Source: Caryophanales bacterium
GTDB lineage: Bacteria; Bacillota_I; Bacilli_A; RF39; UBA660
Length of the DNA stretch: 33,528 nucleotides
Direction: 5' to 3'
NCBI GenBank assembly: GCA_016288305.1
Contig: JAEEYW010000040.1
Coordinates: 1 to 33,528, forward strand
The notes beneath the pieces were generated by a model. It saw only the letters and a program-made list of their open reading frames with translations. It had not been told where the DNA came from and did not search any database. Of this stretch, positions 1 through 8,696 are shown in pieces; position 1 is the stretch's first letter; each line of letters starts with the position of its first letter. Position numbers and translations under genes: made by a program.

Positions 1-1375
1 CATCATCATTGTTATCCTCTACACCTACATATCTGCCAGGTGTTAATACATAATCATTTGACTTAATTTCTTCTATTGTTGCAGAATAACAGAATCCTTT
101 ATTATCTGAATAATCTTCATCATTTTGATAATTATGATAAGTATCTGCAATCTTCTTTATATCACCTGAGCTTAGTTCTCTTAATCTTCTAGTAACCATA
201 GTTCCTAAATTACTCGCATTTATAAATAAAGTATTATTTCTTTGTTTCTTGTTTCTGTTAATAATCCATATAGAACACGGAACTGTTACTGTATAAAATA
301 AATTAGTTGGCATTGCTATAATACAATCTACTAAATCATTTTCTATAAGATTCTTTCTGATTTCTCCCTCTTGTCCTCCAACTGATAATGAACCATTAGC
401 TAGAATACAAGCCATTTTACCATTTTGAGATAATTTGGAAATCATATGTTGTAACCAAGCATAATTTGCATTATTTTTGGGAGCTAAACCATATCTCCAT
501 CTAGAATCGTTCTCTACTTTTTCTCTTTCCCATTCTAAATTAAATGGTGGATTAGCTAATATGAAGTCAGCCTTTAAATCTTTATGTAAGTCTTCAGTAA
601 ATGTATCTGCTGCATACTTACCTAAATCTCCATACATAGAACGAATAGCTAAATTCATTTTAGCAAGTCTCCATGTAGTAGGATTCTTTTCTTGACCGTA
701 TATACCAATGTTATAAACATTTCCTTGATGTTCCTCTACGAACTTCATTGATTGAACAAACATGCCACCTGAACCACATGCTGGATCATATACTTTTCCA
801 TTAAATGGTTCAATACATTCAACCATTGTTCTAACCAAACATGCAGGTGTATAGAATTCTCCACCTTTTTGTAATTCATTCTTTGCAAATTGTCCTAAGA
901 AGTATTCATATATTCTACCTAATAAATCTTTTTCTTTTGCTTCTTTAGTACCTACTTTAATATTAGTAAATAAGTCTAATAGTTCTCCAAGACTAACATT
1001 TCTCATTGTTGGTGAGTTATAGTTTTTAGGTAATACATTCTTTAATGATGTGTTTTCTTTTTCGATTAAAGTTAGAGCATCATCAATTATTTCACCAATA
1101 TTAGAATCTTTAGAATGTTCTACTAAATATTCCCATCTTGCATTCTTCGGAACATAGAATATATTCTCAGCTGTATAACAATCTCGTTCTTCTTCAAGAC
1201 CTGCCCCCTCTTCAACTAGTTCTTTATACTTCTCTTCAAAAGAGTCAGATATATACTTTAAAAATATTAAACCTAATACTATAAATTTATAATCAGCTAC
1301 TGAAACTGCACCTCTCATTTTATCAGCTGCAGCCCATAGTTTATCTTCTAATTTCTTTAGTTCTTGTTCATTCAT
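1..1375 (-). CDS. hsdM: Type I restriction-modification DNA methyltransferase subunit HsdM (3' end outside window)
   Basis: This is the modification subunit of a type I restriction system. With HsdS it methylates adenine N6 in the recognition sequence, and HsdR adds restriction. About 458 codons are present, starting at ATG 1375, and the frame runs open off the left edge; family members are about 500 residues, so only the C-terminus is missing. The N-terminal helical HsdM domain is followed by the SAM-binding motif DPACGSGG near residue 197 and the adenine-methylase motif NPPF near residue 273. A strong AAAGGTGG ribosome site lies in the end of the upstream small gene, whose stop is one base from this start, so the two are translationally coupled. 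hsdS and hsdR would be expected beyond the left edge. Confidence 0.95.
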   Translation of the reverse strand, partial: MNEQELKKLEDKLWAAADKMRGAVSVADYKFIVLGLIFLKYISDSFEEKYKELVEEGAGLEEERDCYTAENIFYVPKNARWEYLVEHSKDSNIGEIIDDALTLIEKENTSLKNVLPKNYNSPTMRNVSLGELLDLFTNIKVGTKEAKEKDLLGRIYEYFLGQFAKNELQKGGEFYTPACLVRTMVECIEPFNGKVYDPACGSGGMFVQSMKFVEEHQGNVYNIGIYGQEKNPTTWRLAKMNLAIRSMYGDLGKYAADTFTEDLHKDLKADFILANPPFNLEWEREKVENDSRWRYGLAPKNNANYAWLQHMISKLSQNGKMACILANGSLSVGGQEGEIRKNLIENDLVDCIIAMPTNLFYTVTVPCSIWIINRNKKQRNNTLFINASNLGTMVTRRLRELSSGDIKKIADTYHNYQNDEDYSDNKGFCYSATIEEIKSNDYVLTPGRYVGVEDNNDD

Positions 1376-1376
1376 A

Positions 1377-1592
1377 TTACTTACCACCTTTTAATTTATA
1401 TATTGCATAAGCAATTAATGCTAACCAAACTCTATTTGCAGAATTATTATTTAATTGTGCAGCTTTATCAAGCATTTCCGTTCCTTTGTGATAGGTTTCC
1501 AATTCTTCAAGTGTTAAATTTTGACTTATTATCCATTGTTTTAACTGTTCAATAGTCATTGATTGAAAATCTATTAAAAAATTATTATCCAT
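1377..1592 (-). CDS. Small hypothetical protein coupled to hsdM
   Basis: A 71-residue protein that I do not recognise. ATG 1592 was chosen because GGGAGGT precedes it at good spacing; an in-frame upstream start at 1619 lacks this. The sequence is mostly helical and rich in Leu, Ile and Gln, with a segment SANRVWLALIAYAIYKLKGG near the C-terminus that could be an amphipathic or membrane-contacting helix. It sits directly upstream of hsdM and its end carries the hsdM ribosome site, so it is the first gene of the restriction-modification operon. Position alone suggests a role linked to the methyltransferase (stoichiometry control or a regulator), but no motif shows this. Confidence 0.7.
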   Translation of the reverse strand: MDNNFLIDFQSMTIEQLKQWIISQNLTLEELETYHKGTEMLDKAAQLNNNSANRVWLALIAYAIYKLKGGK

Positions 1593-1744
1593 AATAGTAC
1601 CTCCCAAGATATCTCTCATATAAAATTATAACATACAATTCGACAAATTTTGATTTTTTGTGACCAATTCGTACCAGAAATTACCAAATTATATCAATAA
1701 TCTTGACTAATTTTTAATTTTAAGTGATTAATACAAGAAATTGT

Positions 1745-2055
1745 ATGATTAGAAAATGTACTGATGAAAATATTTCTGATGAAGAATTAGAAAAAGTTAT
1801 AAATCCTTTTTATGACAATTATCACGAATATATTATTACTTAGTTGTACCTGAAATAATTGCATTTTATATTGCTAGTTCCTATAGTAGGAATGCTACGT
1901 GAGAAGCAACTTTTTATCAACATTATAATTCTATTAAAGATATCTTTAATGTTAGTTATGATGAGGACTATGATAAAGTTAAAGATGAGGTAATTAAATT
2001 ATTAAAAATTAAATATTCTTTAGAAATAATTAATGAAGATCCATTGGATTTTAAA
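1745..2055 (+). pseudogene. Decayed ORF of unknown function
   Basis: Codon use resembles coding DNA but the reading frame is broken. From ATG 1745 the frame gives about 32 residues and stops at TAG 1841. The frame beginning at 1846 then continues with protein-like sequence (VPEIIAFYIASSYSRNAT), is interrupted by a TGA near 1900, and resumes with EATFYQHYNSIKDIFNVSYD and an acidic/lysine-rich tail up to the terminator hairpin. One frameshift plus one nonsense change would explain it. The product is not recognised. It lies next to a recombinase remnant, which fits decay of an acquired segment. Confidence 0.5.
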
Positions 2056-2096
2056 AAAAAGAGTATTAGATTTTATTATTCCAATACTCTTTTTTT
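2055..2096 (+). terminator. Rho-independent terminator, probably bidirectional
   Basis: A 13-bp stem (AAAAAAGAGTATT at 2055-2067 against AATACTCTTTTTT at 2084-2096) encloses a loop of about 16 bases. It has a T run on the plus strand and an A run on the other side, so it could stop transcription both ways. It closes the decayed ORF. Confidence 0.75.
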
Positions 2097-2258
2097 ATTT
2101 CATTTTCCAAAAAACTCACGGAAAATCTATAATTGTGTGAATGTATGTGGGCTGTGGGTGTGGAAATAATTATATTTTTTATCTACCTACCCTCTGGGGG
2201 GAGGTCTATCTATACTCTATAATTTTCTGCAGTTCTTCCTTACTTATATCGCTCCAGA
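2097..2258. other. Non-coding stretch with G-rich patch
   Basis: No gene is visible. Bases 2135-2165 are G/T-rich on the plus strand, and 2190-2212 holds an imperfect inverted motif, CCCTC facing GGGGGGAGG. Both are strikingly unlike the surrounding AT-rich DNA. This may be the non-coding flank of an acquired element; I cannot assign a function. Confidence 0.4.
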
Positions 2259-2471
2259 ATGGCTGATATGGCCGAATTAAAACGTATTAGGATTCATGAC
2301 TTCAGACTTTCATGTGCTTCTCTTTTAATCAACAATGGTGCTAATGTAACTTTAGTTGCAAAATATTTAGGACACACAAAAATCGAGGAGACACTAAATA
2401 CATATTCCCATATGTTTAGCACACCACTCGATTCAGTTGTTTCTGTTATAGATAGCTTAGAAGATGACTAA
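2259..2471 (+). pseudogene. C-terminal fragment of a tyrosine recombinase (phage-type integrase)
   Basis: The 70-residue open frame matches only the last part of the catalytic domain of integrases. It contains IRIHDFR (the HxxR box with its Arg), then ASLLINNGANVTLVAKYLGH (second box His/Trp position) and LNTYSHMF with the nucleophilic Tyr. The normal HDLRHS reads HDFRLS. The N-terminal DNA-binding domains and the first catalytic Arg are missing, and the upstream DNA is not coding in this frame, so the gene is a truncated remnant. Integrases are common next to type I restriction loci, either as phase-variation recombinases for hsdS or as mobile-element integrases; which one this was cannot be told. 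Confidence 0.85.
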
Positions 2472-2478
2472 GCTTTTT

Positions 2479-4476
2479 TTATGACAATTTATCAATAATT
2501 TCATTCAATTTTTCATTTAAAATTTTAAAAGGATACTCACGCATAGGGTCATTAATTTTTTCTTTTTTTAGTTTATCCTCTAATTTGATTTTAAACTCTC
2601 TTATACTTTCTAAATCTGATTCATAATAACCTTTTATATTTGCAAAATCATAGACAGAATCCAAAGAGTACTTAAACAAATATACATCTTTTATTTCTGT
2701 GCTAAATAATAATTCTAATATTTTATTGACATCTAATTCAGAAAAAAATCTTTTGTTAATAATGAAATCATTTTTATTCTTAACAATATAATCATGGAAG
2801 TTTTCGCCCCAATTAGGATTGTTAAAAATATTATCTAGCATACTTTCGTTTTTATTTTTGGTATTTTTTTTCAATACACCTTTAATTATCTCCATATGTT
2901 GATTATAAAACTTGGCTGATTCATCATTTGTAAAAAATGGGTATGCTTCCAGTTGAATATCCTCACCATTTTCAACATTGTTTTTAATACAATCTACTAT
3001 TTCTTCAACTATATTACTTTTAAAGCCCATAGATTCTAAACGCGATAATTGCTTAATTATAGTGTTGTAAAAGGCAGGATTATACTTGTGACTTTCAATA
3101 TTTATTTTAATATCATTCAAATTATTTTCTATATTCTCAGATGAATTAAACCAAAATTCACCGGTTAAATTATTAAACGGATCATCAGCAGATAATTTTT
3201 CACAATTAGAAGATTCAAATTCTTTAATAGTTTTTTCGATATCGCTTTTCTTAATACAATTATATATTAAGTATTCATTTACAAAATCAAACGTCAAATG
3301 CAATTTAGATGAAAAAATTGAATCTTGGTCTTTGCCATATGAAACATAATCATATCGTTTTTCAGATTGAAGTAATGGTAAATTATCACCTTTTTTCATA
3401 GTAATACAACCATTTATTATGCTTGATGAAAGACTACTATAAATAAAGCCATGGTCTATACAGCAATTATCAATAAAATCTTTCGAATAATTATAAATTT
3501 GGTAAAAATTATCAAAATAAAAGTCTAATGTTCTAATATTATTAAATTCATTCGTTATCATTGAATTAATAACACTTGTTTTGGTATTACATAATATCTT
3601 AAAGAAATCATCATCTTTGCTATACTTAAATGCTAAATTGTCATATGCATCATCAAGGACAGGAACAAACTTAAATACCTTACCTATAAGTTTCTCTTTA
3701 ATTATTTTATATTTATTATTATCGTTATATAAATATTTAATTCGATTCTTTATATCCTCAAAATCCACTTTACCTGGCTCTTTTTCACTATATTTATCCG
3801 GTTTTTTATCACAATCATAAAATTCAATACTATTATTTAATACAGACATTACTTTTAATTCAACATTTTCAGTTATCGTTTTGTCTATTTCATCTTCATT
3901 AGCTACAATAATACATTTCATATTTTTGTGTTCTACAAAATCATTTAGAAAGCCAAGAACTTCATCAATTGGAATCCCACATCTTTCTAAATCATCAATT
4001 ATCAAAATAAATTCATCAATTTTTTTGACAATTTTTAGTGCTCCATAATAGTCAATTTTTTTTAAAGATGAAACATTAATATCCAATTTAACTAATCCTA
4101 AATTTAATGTTAATAATCCAATTAGTTTAAATATTAAGTAGAAAATAAATTTTAATATTTTAATTATCCACTTTAACAATGTAACGGGAATAAAGAAGAA
4201 AAACTTAATTATTCCTATTTTATACAAATTGATTATAAATCTAAGAAACGAACTTTTCACATATTTAGATTTTAATAATTCAAAATATATTTTTTCACTC
4301 AGCTTATCTAAGGAATTTACATCATATAAAGAAACGTATAATGCATTTGAATACCTTTTTAAAATATTTTTTTTAATAAAAAATGTTTTGCCAGATCCCC
4401 AAGCACCATCAATCATAATAGCATAATTAATTCTTTTATTACGAATATACTCTTCAATTGCAGATACTAAATCCAT
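2479..4476 (-). CDS. KAP family P-loop NTPase with membrane insertion
   Basis: This is a 665-residue P-loop ATPase. Walker A is GAWGSGKT at residues 24-31. A strongly hydrophobic block follows at about residues 77-129, enough for two membrane helices. Walker B is ILIIDDLER at about 157-165. Insertion of membrane segments between Walker A and B is a hallmark of KAP NTPases (Kidins220/ARMS and F-plasmid PifA, a phage-exclusion protein). The C-terminal 450 residues are helical and charged and not recognised. TATGGAGG precedes ATG 4476. Its promoter is followed by a terminator-like hairpin in the leader. It stands downstream of a helicase/nuclease and a second KAP gene, suggesting a membrane-anchored defence ATPase; that role is inference. 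Confidence 0.85.
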   Translation of the reverse strand: MDLVSAIEEYIRNKRINYAIMIDGAWGSGKTFFIKKNILKRYSNALYVSLYDVNSLDKLSEKIYFELLKSKYVKSSFLRFIINLYKIGIIKFFFFIPVTLLKWIIKILKFIFYLIFKLIGLLTLNLGLVKLDINVSSLKKIDYYGALKIVKKIDEFILIIDDLERCGIPIDEVLGFLNDFVEHKNMKCIIVANEDEIDKTITENVELKVMSVLNNSIEFYDCDKKPDKYSEKEPGKVDFEDIKNRIKYLYNDNNKYKIIKEKLIGKVFKFVPVLDDAYDNLAFKYSKDDDFFKILCNTKTSVINSMITNEFNNIRTLDFYFDNFYQIYNYSKDFIDNCCIDHGFIYSSLSSSIINGCITMKKGDNLPLLQSEKRYDYVSYGKDQDSIFSSKLHLTFDFVNEYLIYNCIKKSDIEKTIKEFESSNCEKLSADDPFNNLTGEFWFNSSENIENNLNDIKINIESHKYNPAFYNTIIKQLSRLESMGFKSNIVEEIVDCIKNNVENGEDIQLEAYPFFTNDESAKFYNQHMEIIKGVLKKNTKNKNESMLDNIFNNPNWGENFHDYIVKNKNDFIINKRFFSELDVNKILELLFSTEIKDVYLFKYSLDSVYDFANIKGYYESDLESIREFKIKLEDKLKKEKINDPMREYPFKILNEKLNEIIDKLS

Positions 4477-4493
4477 ATATTACCTCCATATCA

Positions 4494-4542
4494 AGAAAAA
4501 AATCTATTATGAAAATAGATTTATTATATAAATATTATATCA
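4494..4542 (-). promoter_or_regulatory. Extended -10 promoter with attenuator-like hairpin in the leader
   Basis: On the minus strand an extended -10 (TGATATAAT, with TATAAT at 4539-4534) has no clear -35. The expected transcript start near 4527 is followed at once by a hairpin (8-bp stem, 4515-4522 with 4500-4507) and a run of seven T. Only then come the GGAGG and start codon of the KAP gene. A terminator between promoter and its own gene suggests attenuation or anti-termination. It could instead mark the end of transcripts coming from upstream. Confidence 0.5.
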
Positions 4543-4649
4543 TATATTTGCGTCTTTATATCAGAAGAATATATTTTATTATAAATGTTCTAATCTGCAT
4601 GGACAGTGTTTAATCGCACCTAAATTCTGTTTCATCGTACGCCAAAAAT

Positions 4650-4672
4650 AAAAAAGCCCGTAAATACGGGGC
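4650..4672 (-). terminator. Rho-independent terminator after the helicase gene
   Basis: Read on the minus strand, GCCCCGTA - loop - TACGGGC is followed by TTTTTT. It lies about 75 bases past the helicase stop and is the only GC-rich stem nearby. The remaining bases between 4540 and 4746 show no gene. Confidence 0.8.
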
Positions 4673-4746
4673 AAAATGAGCATAAATTAATAGCATAGGG
4701 GAAGAGAATAAATAAATGGTATTTAAATATCATTCACCATATTAAT

Positions 4747-6888
4747 CTATTGTATATCCTTGCTTTTTGTTAGCAGTTCGTCAACAAATTCACTTCTATT
4801 TTTAGTATTCATATTGTACATAACGAATACATTATTCTTAGTACGCGTCATAGCAACATAGAATACTCTGCGTTCTTCAGCATATTTAATAGATTCTTGA
4901 GGTATTTGTGGTTTAAATAGTTCTAATAACCAATAATAATCTAAATGATCGGTTGGAAATTCCTTAGTCATACCTATAATAATAACTTCATCAAATGTTA
5001 ATCCTTTAGATTTATGTATTGTCATACCATCTAATTTTAAATCATGCACATTTTCAATTCTTATTTTAGTGTCCAAATCATCGATAAAATCAGTATTATA
5101 TTCAAACATTTTATCTATCATAGCATTAGTTCTACCTAAAACAAGTATACTATGTGATGGCCATGTATCATGAATTTTAATAATTAAATCTCTTAATTTA
5201 TTGTACTCAGATGCTTCATCTATTCTGTCACCATCTCTATCATCATATTTAACAAAATGAATTGGTCTATCTAGATGTTTAAATGATATTAAATCTTTGC
5301 TTATTTGATCAGGATTCTCTTTAATAAAACTTCCTGCTATATCAACTAATTCTTGACTATTACGATATGTCCTTTTAATTGATAATATGGTTGGGTAATC
5401 AAAATAATCCGCAAATCTAGTTATATATCCTATGTTAGAACCTCTAAATGAATATATACTTTGCCAATCATCACCTACAGCAAATACTTTAGCTGAAGTT
5501 TTATTCGAAGTATTACGCGCTAAAGAATACTCACCATCAGAAATATCCTGATACTCATCAATGATGATATATTCATAATCAAAATCACCAATAAATTCTT
5601 TATTAGCTAAATATTTATTTGAATAATATAACAAGTCAGAATAATCAAAACCATATGTTGAAGCATTGATAAGTCTATTGGAATAATACTTATAGAATTG
5701 ATCTATATAGGCAAACTGTTTTTTCATTTGCTCTTTCTCATCAGCATTATCACACGCTTCTATATATCTATTTACAATATTTAAATAATCAGCGCGTTGA
5801 ACATTTTCTTTTATTCTATCCACAGCACTATAGAATAAGTTTTTTAATTTATAAATTTCTGTTAATCTTTTAGTATCTAGTAATTGTGTATATATATCAA
5901 TATAGCTTCTATCACGATATATAAATCCCATGTTCTTAAGCTCAAAATCTAATCTTTCTTCTAATGCATCTAAAGAAGTTTTATCAACGCATATAAATTT
6001 ATTATTATGCGCCTTATGCATAGCAATTTTCTTTTCTTTTTCTTTAAGATACTTCTCATCATTCAAGCCAAAATATTCTAAATAAACAGGTACACCAGCT
6101 AAGTTCAATGTGAAATCAGGTTTATACACTTTTCGATCTTCAACTATTCTGTCATATACTTTTTCATACTGATATTCAATACCATGTTTAAATAAGAAAT
6201 TAGCTATTTTAGCCTCAGCGGCTGATTTAACTAATTCACCCTTAATAGATGTAATATATTCATCAGCATTAATCTTTTTATCAATTAGTTCTTCTACAAC
6301 TTTTTCAATTCCTATACTTTTAGCTTCTTCAATTTTATATTCTTTGTATTCATTGAAATAGTGATCATAATCTTCAAATTTATAGTAATTCTTATATAAG
6401 AAACTACCATACCCAAAATGTTTGTTACCAACGGTTTCAGCTGTAAATGTATTCATTAGATCATAGATTTTTCTTCTACGATATAGTTCATTAATATAAT
6501 CATAAAATATCTGTTCACGAATGTTGTAATCAACAATCTGACATTTCTTACCTTCAAATATTTTTCTTACGTATTTATACGCCAAAGAATGGAAAGTAGT
6601 AACATCGGCATTAATATTAAATTCGTCATTTATTAATGTTCTTAACTCTTCAACAGCTTTTTTAGTATAACTGATAACTAATATTTTTGATGGATCAACT
6701 TTTTTAATATCAACTAAATACTTTACCTTACCAACCATTGTAGTTGTCTTACCAGTACCAGCACCAGCTAAAATTAAAACATAATTATCATCTGTCATTA
6801 TTGCCTTAATTTGATCATCATCAAGAGCAATATTAGGATCAATATCACTAAACATATTTTTAAAGTAATCTTTTAATTCCTCATTCAC
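4747..6888 (-). CDS. UvrD/helicase IV-like superfamily 1 helicase with inserted nuclease-like domain
   Basis: A 713-residue SF1A DNA helicase. Motif I is GAGTGKT (residues 42-48), motif II DEYQD, motif III GDDWQSIYSFRG, motif IV RTYRNSQE, motif V THKSKG-like IHKSKGLTFDE, and motif VI VAMTRTK. Between motifs Ia and II, about residues 218-295, is a segment with E225, KPDF (PD at 257-258) and YLEYFG (E271). It resembles the PD-(D/E)xK-type insert seen in some helicase IV-like proteins; the usual Lys is not obvious. The start is GTG 6888, eight bases after AGG, in preference to later ATGs. The gene has its own promoter and terminator. UvrD-like helicases paired with ATPases or nucleases occur in phage defence (GajB of Gabija), so a defence role is plausible here; general repair is the alternative. 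Confidence 0.9.
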   Translation of the reverse strand: MNEELKDYFKNMFSDIDPNIALDDDQIKAIMTDDNYVLILAGAGTGKTTTMVGKVKYLVDIKKVDPSKILVISYTKKAVEELRTLINDEFNINADVTTFHSLAYKYVRKIFEGKKCQIVDYNIREQIFYDYINELYRRRKIYDLMNTFTAETVGNKHFGYGSFLYKNYYKFEDYDHYFNEYKEYKIEEAKSIGIEKVVEELIDKKINADEYITSIKGELVKSAAEAKIANFLFKHGIEYQYEKVYDRIVEDRKVYKPDFTLNLAGVPVYLEYFGLNDEKYLKEKEKKIAMHKAHNNKFICVDKTSLDALEERLDFELKNMGFIYRDRSYIDIYTQLLDTKRLTEIYKLKNLFYSAVDRIKENVQRADYLNIVNRYIEACDNADEKEQMKKQFAYIDQFYKYYSNRLINASTYGFDYSDLLYYSNKYLANKEFIGDFDYEYIIIDEYQDISDGEYSLARNTSNKTSAKVFAVGDDWQSIYSFRGSNIGYITRFADYFDYPTILSIKRTYRNSQELVDIAGSFIKENPDQISKDLISFKHLDRPIHFVKYDDRDGDRIDEASEYNKLRDLIIKIHDTWPSHSILVLGRTNAMIDKMFEYNTDFIDDLDTKIRIENVHDLKLDGMTIHKSKGLTFDEVIIIGMTKEFPTDHLDYYWLLELFKPQIPQESIKYAEERRVFYVAMTRTKNNVFVMYNMNTKNRSEFVDELLTKSKDIQ

Positions 6889-6910
6889 ACTATCAACCTA
6901 CCATAATCAC

Positions 6911-6940
6911 ATTATAACATGGTAAACATAAAAATGTAAA
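6911..6940 (-). promoter_or_regulatory. Promoter of the helicase gene
   Basis: On the minus strand TTTACA (6940-6935) and TATAAT (6916-6911) are 18 bases apart, with the GTG start 22 bases further on. This makes the helicase a separate transcription unit from the KAP operon that ends just upstream. Confidence 0.7.
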
Positions 6941-6952
6941 TCAATGATTGCT

Positions 6953-6986
6953 ATTACTAATTTAATAATGTTATCAAATTAGTAAT
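6953..6986. other. 11-bp stem-loop at the 3' end of the second KAP gene
   Basis: ATTACTAATTT (6953-6963) pairs perfectly with AAATTAGTAAT (6976-6986) around a 12-base loop. It covers the last codons of the gene and has no T run, so it is not a classical terminator. It may stabilise the mRNA end or be a weak terminator. Confidence 0.45.
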
Positions 6987-8270
6987 ATATGTAGCATCAA
7001 TCGTGAGTTGTGGAATAAATACATTCATGCGTTCCAAAATCCCTCTTTCCTGCTCAAAATTTTTTATACCAGGAACATCAATAAATTCCTTATATTTGAC
7101 ATCAATATAGGTTTTACTGCCATACCTTTTTAGCGCTCCTATACAACTTTCAATATTACAATCAGTAAATTTATCTAATTTAAAAGATAAAATATCAAGA
7201 TATTTTTTTCTATCAATGTCACCGTTTTGCAATATTGCTTGTCTGAAATTATCGAAGTTGCCATCAATAATGCTATTAAAAAACATCAAATCAATATTTT
7301 TTAAAGTTAACATAAATAACACGAACACACTTTGACTTTTTGTCCATGGCGTAGCATTACAATATCTTTCGTATTTTTGTAAAAATTCAGTAAATATTTT
7401 ATGGCCATCGCGAATTGATACATCCAATGTTTTGAAAATATAATCAACTGAAGGTATAATATCAGGTATTTTATTAACTGACGAACAATCCAGTATTTGG
7501 CTAAATGTAATCCTATTTAAATTCATTTTGTAGTCGAAAAATTTGCTGAAGTAAACATCACTATTCATCCCTTGACCATATATCGTCTTAACAGATTCTT
7601 GTAATTGTTTCTCATCCAACAACAATATTATGATTAAATTATTAATATCTAAAAAATACTTCATAATTTCAAGCGTGCCAATAGCAAATGTAGGCTTGCA
7701 TCTATCAAGTTCATCTATTATCAAAATCAAGCTTTTTTCAGATGCTTTAGTGGTAAGTTGTTCTTTTATTTTTTCTCGCAATTCATTAATTTTTTTGAAT
7801 TCTTCATACGCTACATTATTATTATTAAGTTCATTATTTATGCCATCACATACTTCTTTAAGCTTATCAAATTTATCTCCAAATTTCAGTTTAATTATTG
7901 CATCAAGGGCAGTATACATATATCTGAATATTTGTTTCCCAATTTGATTACATGCGACATTGGCAAGTCTATCAATATCAATATCAGTATTTAGTTTATC
8001 ATTCAAATACGAAAAAAACGGAATATATGGATTATCGTAAAAGTCGTATTCAAAAGCGTCATACGTAATGACATTATACTTCTCTTTAAGTTCCTCATCG
8101 TCGCATATATCCTTTGCAAATCTTGTTTTGCCAGAACCCCATGTTCCATTTATTAAAATTGATAATCCGTTTTCACTATTTTCTTGATAATATTGCCTAT
8201 TTGCTATTAATTCCTTAAGCGTTCTGATTTCATCAAGTCTTTCAACATGGTTCCTATTATACCTATACAT
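6957..8270 (-). CDS. KAP family P-loop NTPase, soluble type
   Basis: A 437-residue ATPase with Walker A GTWGSGKT (residues 42-49) and Walker B LILIIDELDRCKP (about 181-193). The DExDRC signature is followed by a helical region ending in FDYKMNLNR, typical of KAP P-loop domains. Unlike the KAP protein at 2479-4476, the segment between Walker A and B is charged and helical with no convincing membrane helix. It is the last gene of an operon starting with the AbiEi-like gene, with only 14 bases after the preceding small gene. KAP ATPases occur in phage exclusion and defence (PifA; RdrA of RADAR is KAP-like). I infer a defence ATPase whose partners are the small upstream proteins or the neighbouring helicase. 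Confidence 0.85.
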   Translation of the reverse strand: MYRYNRNHVERLDEIRTLKELIANRQYYQENSENGLSILINGTWGSGKTRFAKDICDDEELKEKYNVITYDAFEYDFYDNPYIPFFSYLNDKLNTDIDIDRLANVACNQIGKQIFRYMYTALDAIIKLKFGDKFDKLKEVCDGINNELNNNNVAYEEFKKINELREKIKEQLTTKASEKSLILIIDELDRCKPTFAIGTLEIMKYFLDINNLIIILLLDEKQLQESVKTIYGQGMNSDVYFSKFFDYKMNLNRITFSQILDCSSVNKIPDIIPSVDYIFKTLDVSIRDGHKIFTEFLQKYERYCNATPWTKSQSVFVLFMLTLKNIDLMFFNSIIDGNFDNFRQAILQNGDIDRKKYLDILSFKLDKFTDCNIESCIGALKRYGSKTYIDVKYKEFIDVPGIKNFEQERGILERMNVFIPQLTIDATYITNLITLLN

Positions 8271-8284
8271 ATGATTTCACATCC

Positions 8285-8503
8285 TTAATCTTTCAAATTA
8301 TTAAATTCATCTATTGCATCTTCGAACTCAGCGTGAGTACATAATTTGCCATTACATAGGATCCTTACATTATTATCATACCCTTTATACAATTCTCGAT
8401 GCCAGTTCTTTATATCATCTAAAACTGATAGCATTTTATGTCTAGAAGCCACTATTTCCATTTCTCTAGCACTTTCAGTTTCAAATACATATTTATCATT
8501 CAT
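8285..8503 (-). CDS. Small phage-like hypothetical protein
   Basis: A 72-residue charged helical protein whose central part, SVLDDIKNWHRELYKGYDN, resembles small early-region proteins I associate with Firmicutes phages; no function is known to me. GGGGG lies nine bases before ATG 8503, and the gene overlaps the preceding zinc-ribbon gene by eight bases, so the operon is tightly coupled. The Asp/Glu-rich character might suit a nucleic-acid mimic or adaptor, but this is speculation. Confidence 0.65.
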   Translation of the reverse strand: MNDKYVFETESAREMEIVASRHKMLSVLDDIKNWHRELYKGYDNNVRILCNGKLCTHAEFEDAIDEFNNLKD

Positions 8504-8696
8504 CTTTTTTATCCCCCTTTTCTACCTCTGATAATTCTTCATAATCTTCTTCATTACCTAGTCGTTTTAAATAATCTTTCCCACCATCAACTGCAACTGC
8601 CCCACATTTACAAAACTTAAAATCATGCCTATAAGTTGATTCAATTATATCTCCACATTTTTTACATTTAATTTTGTTAACTATTATCTTATTCAT
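8496..8696 (-). CDS. Short zinc-ribbon protein (DUF7695-like)
   Basis: A 66-residue protein with CKKCGD at residues 10-15 and FCKCGAVAVDGGKDYLKR in the middle. Two cysteine pairs form a probable zinc ribbon, followed by a Gly-Gly-Lys-Asp-Tyr-Leu-Arg-type motif and an acidic tail. From memory this pattern matches a short family often found in phages and mobile regions of Firmicutes (DUF7695); I could not search to confirm. It overlaps the AbiEi-like gene by eight bases, and its GGAGTGG ribosome site lies inside that gene. It is likely a nucleic-acid-binding or adaptor component of the operon. Confidence 0.75.
   Translation of the reverse strand: MNKIIVNKIKCKKCGDIIESTYRHDFKFCKCGAVAVDGGKDYLKRLGNEEDYEELSEVEKGDKKDE

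Noticed and set aside
4590-4645. Short minus-strand open stretch reading TMKQNLGAIKHCPCRLEHL
   Set aside because: It has no start context and is too short to assign; possible transposase scrap, but unsupported.
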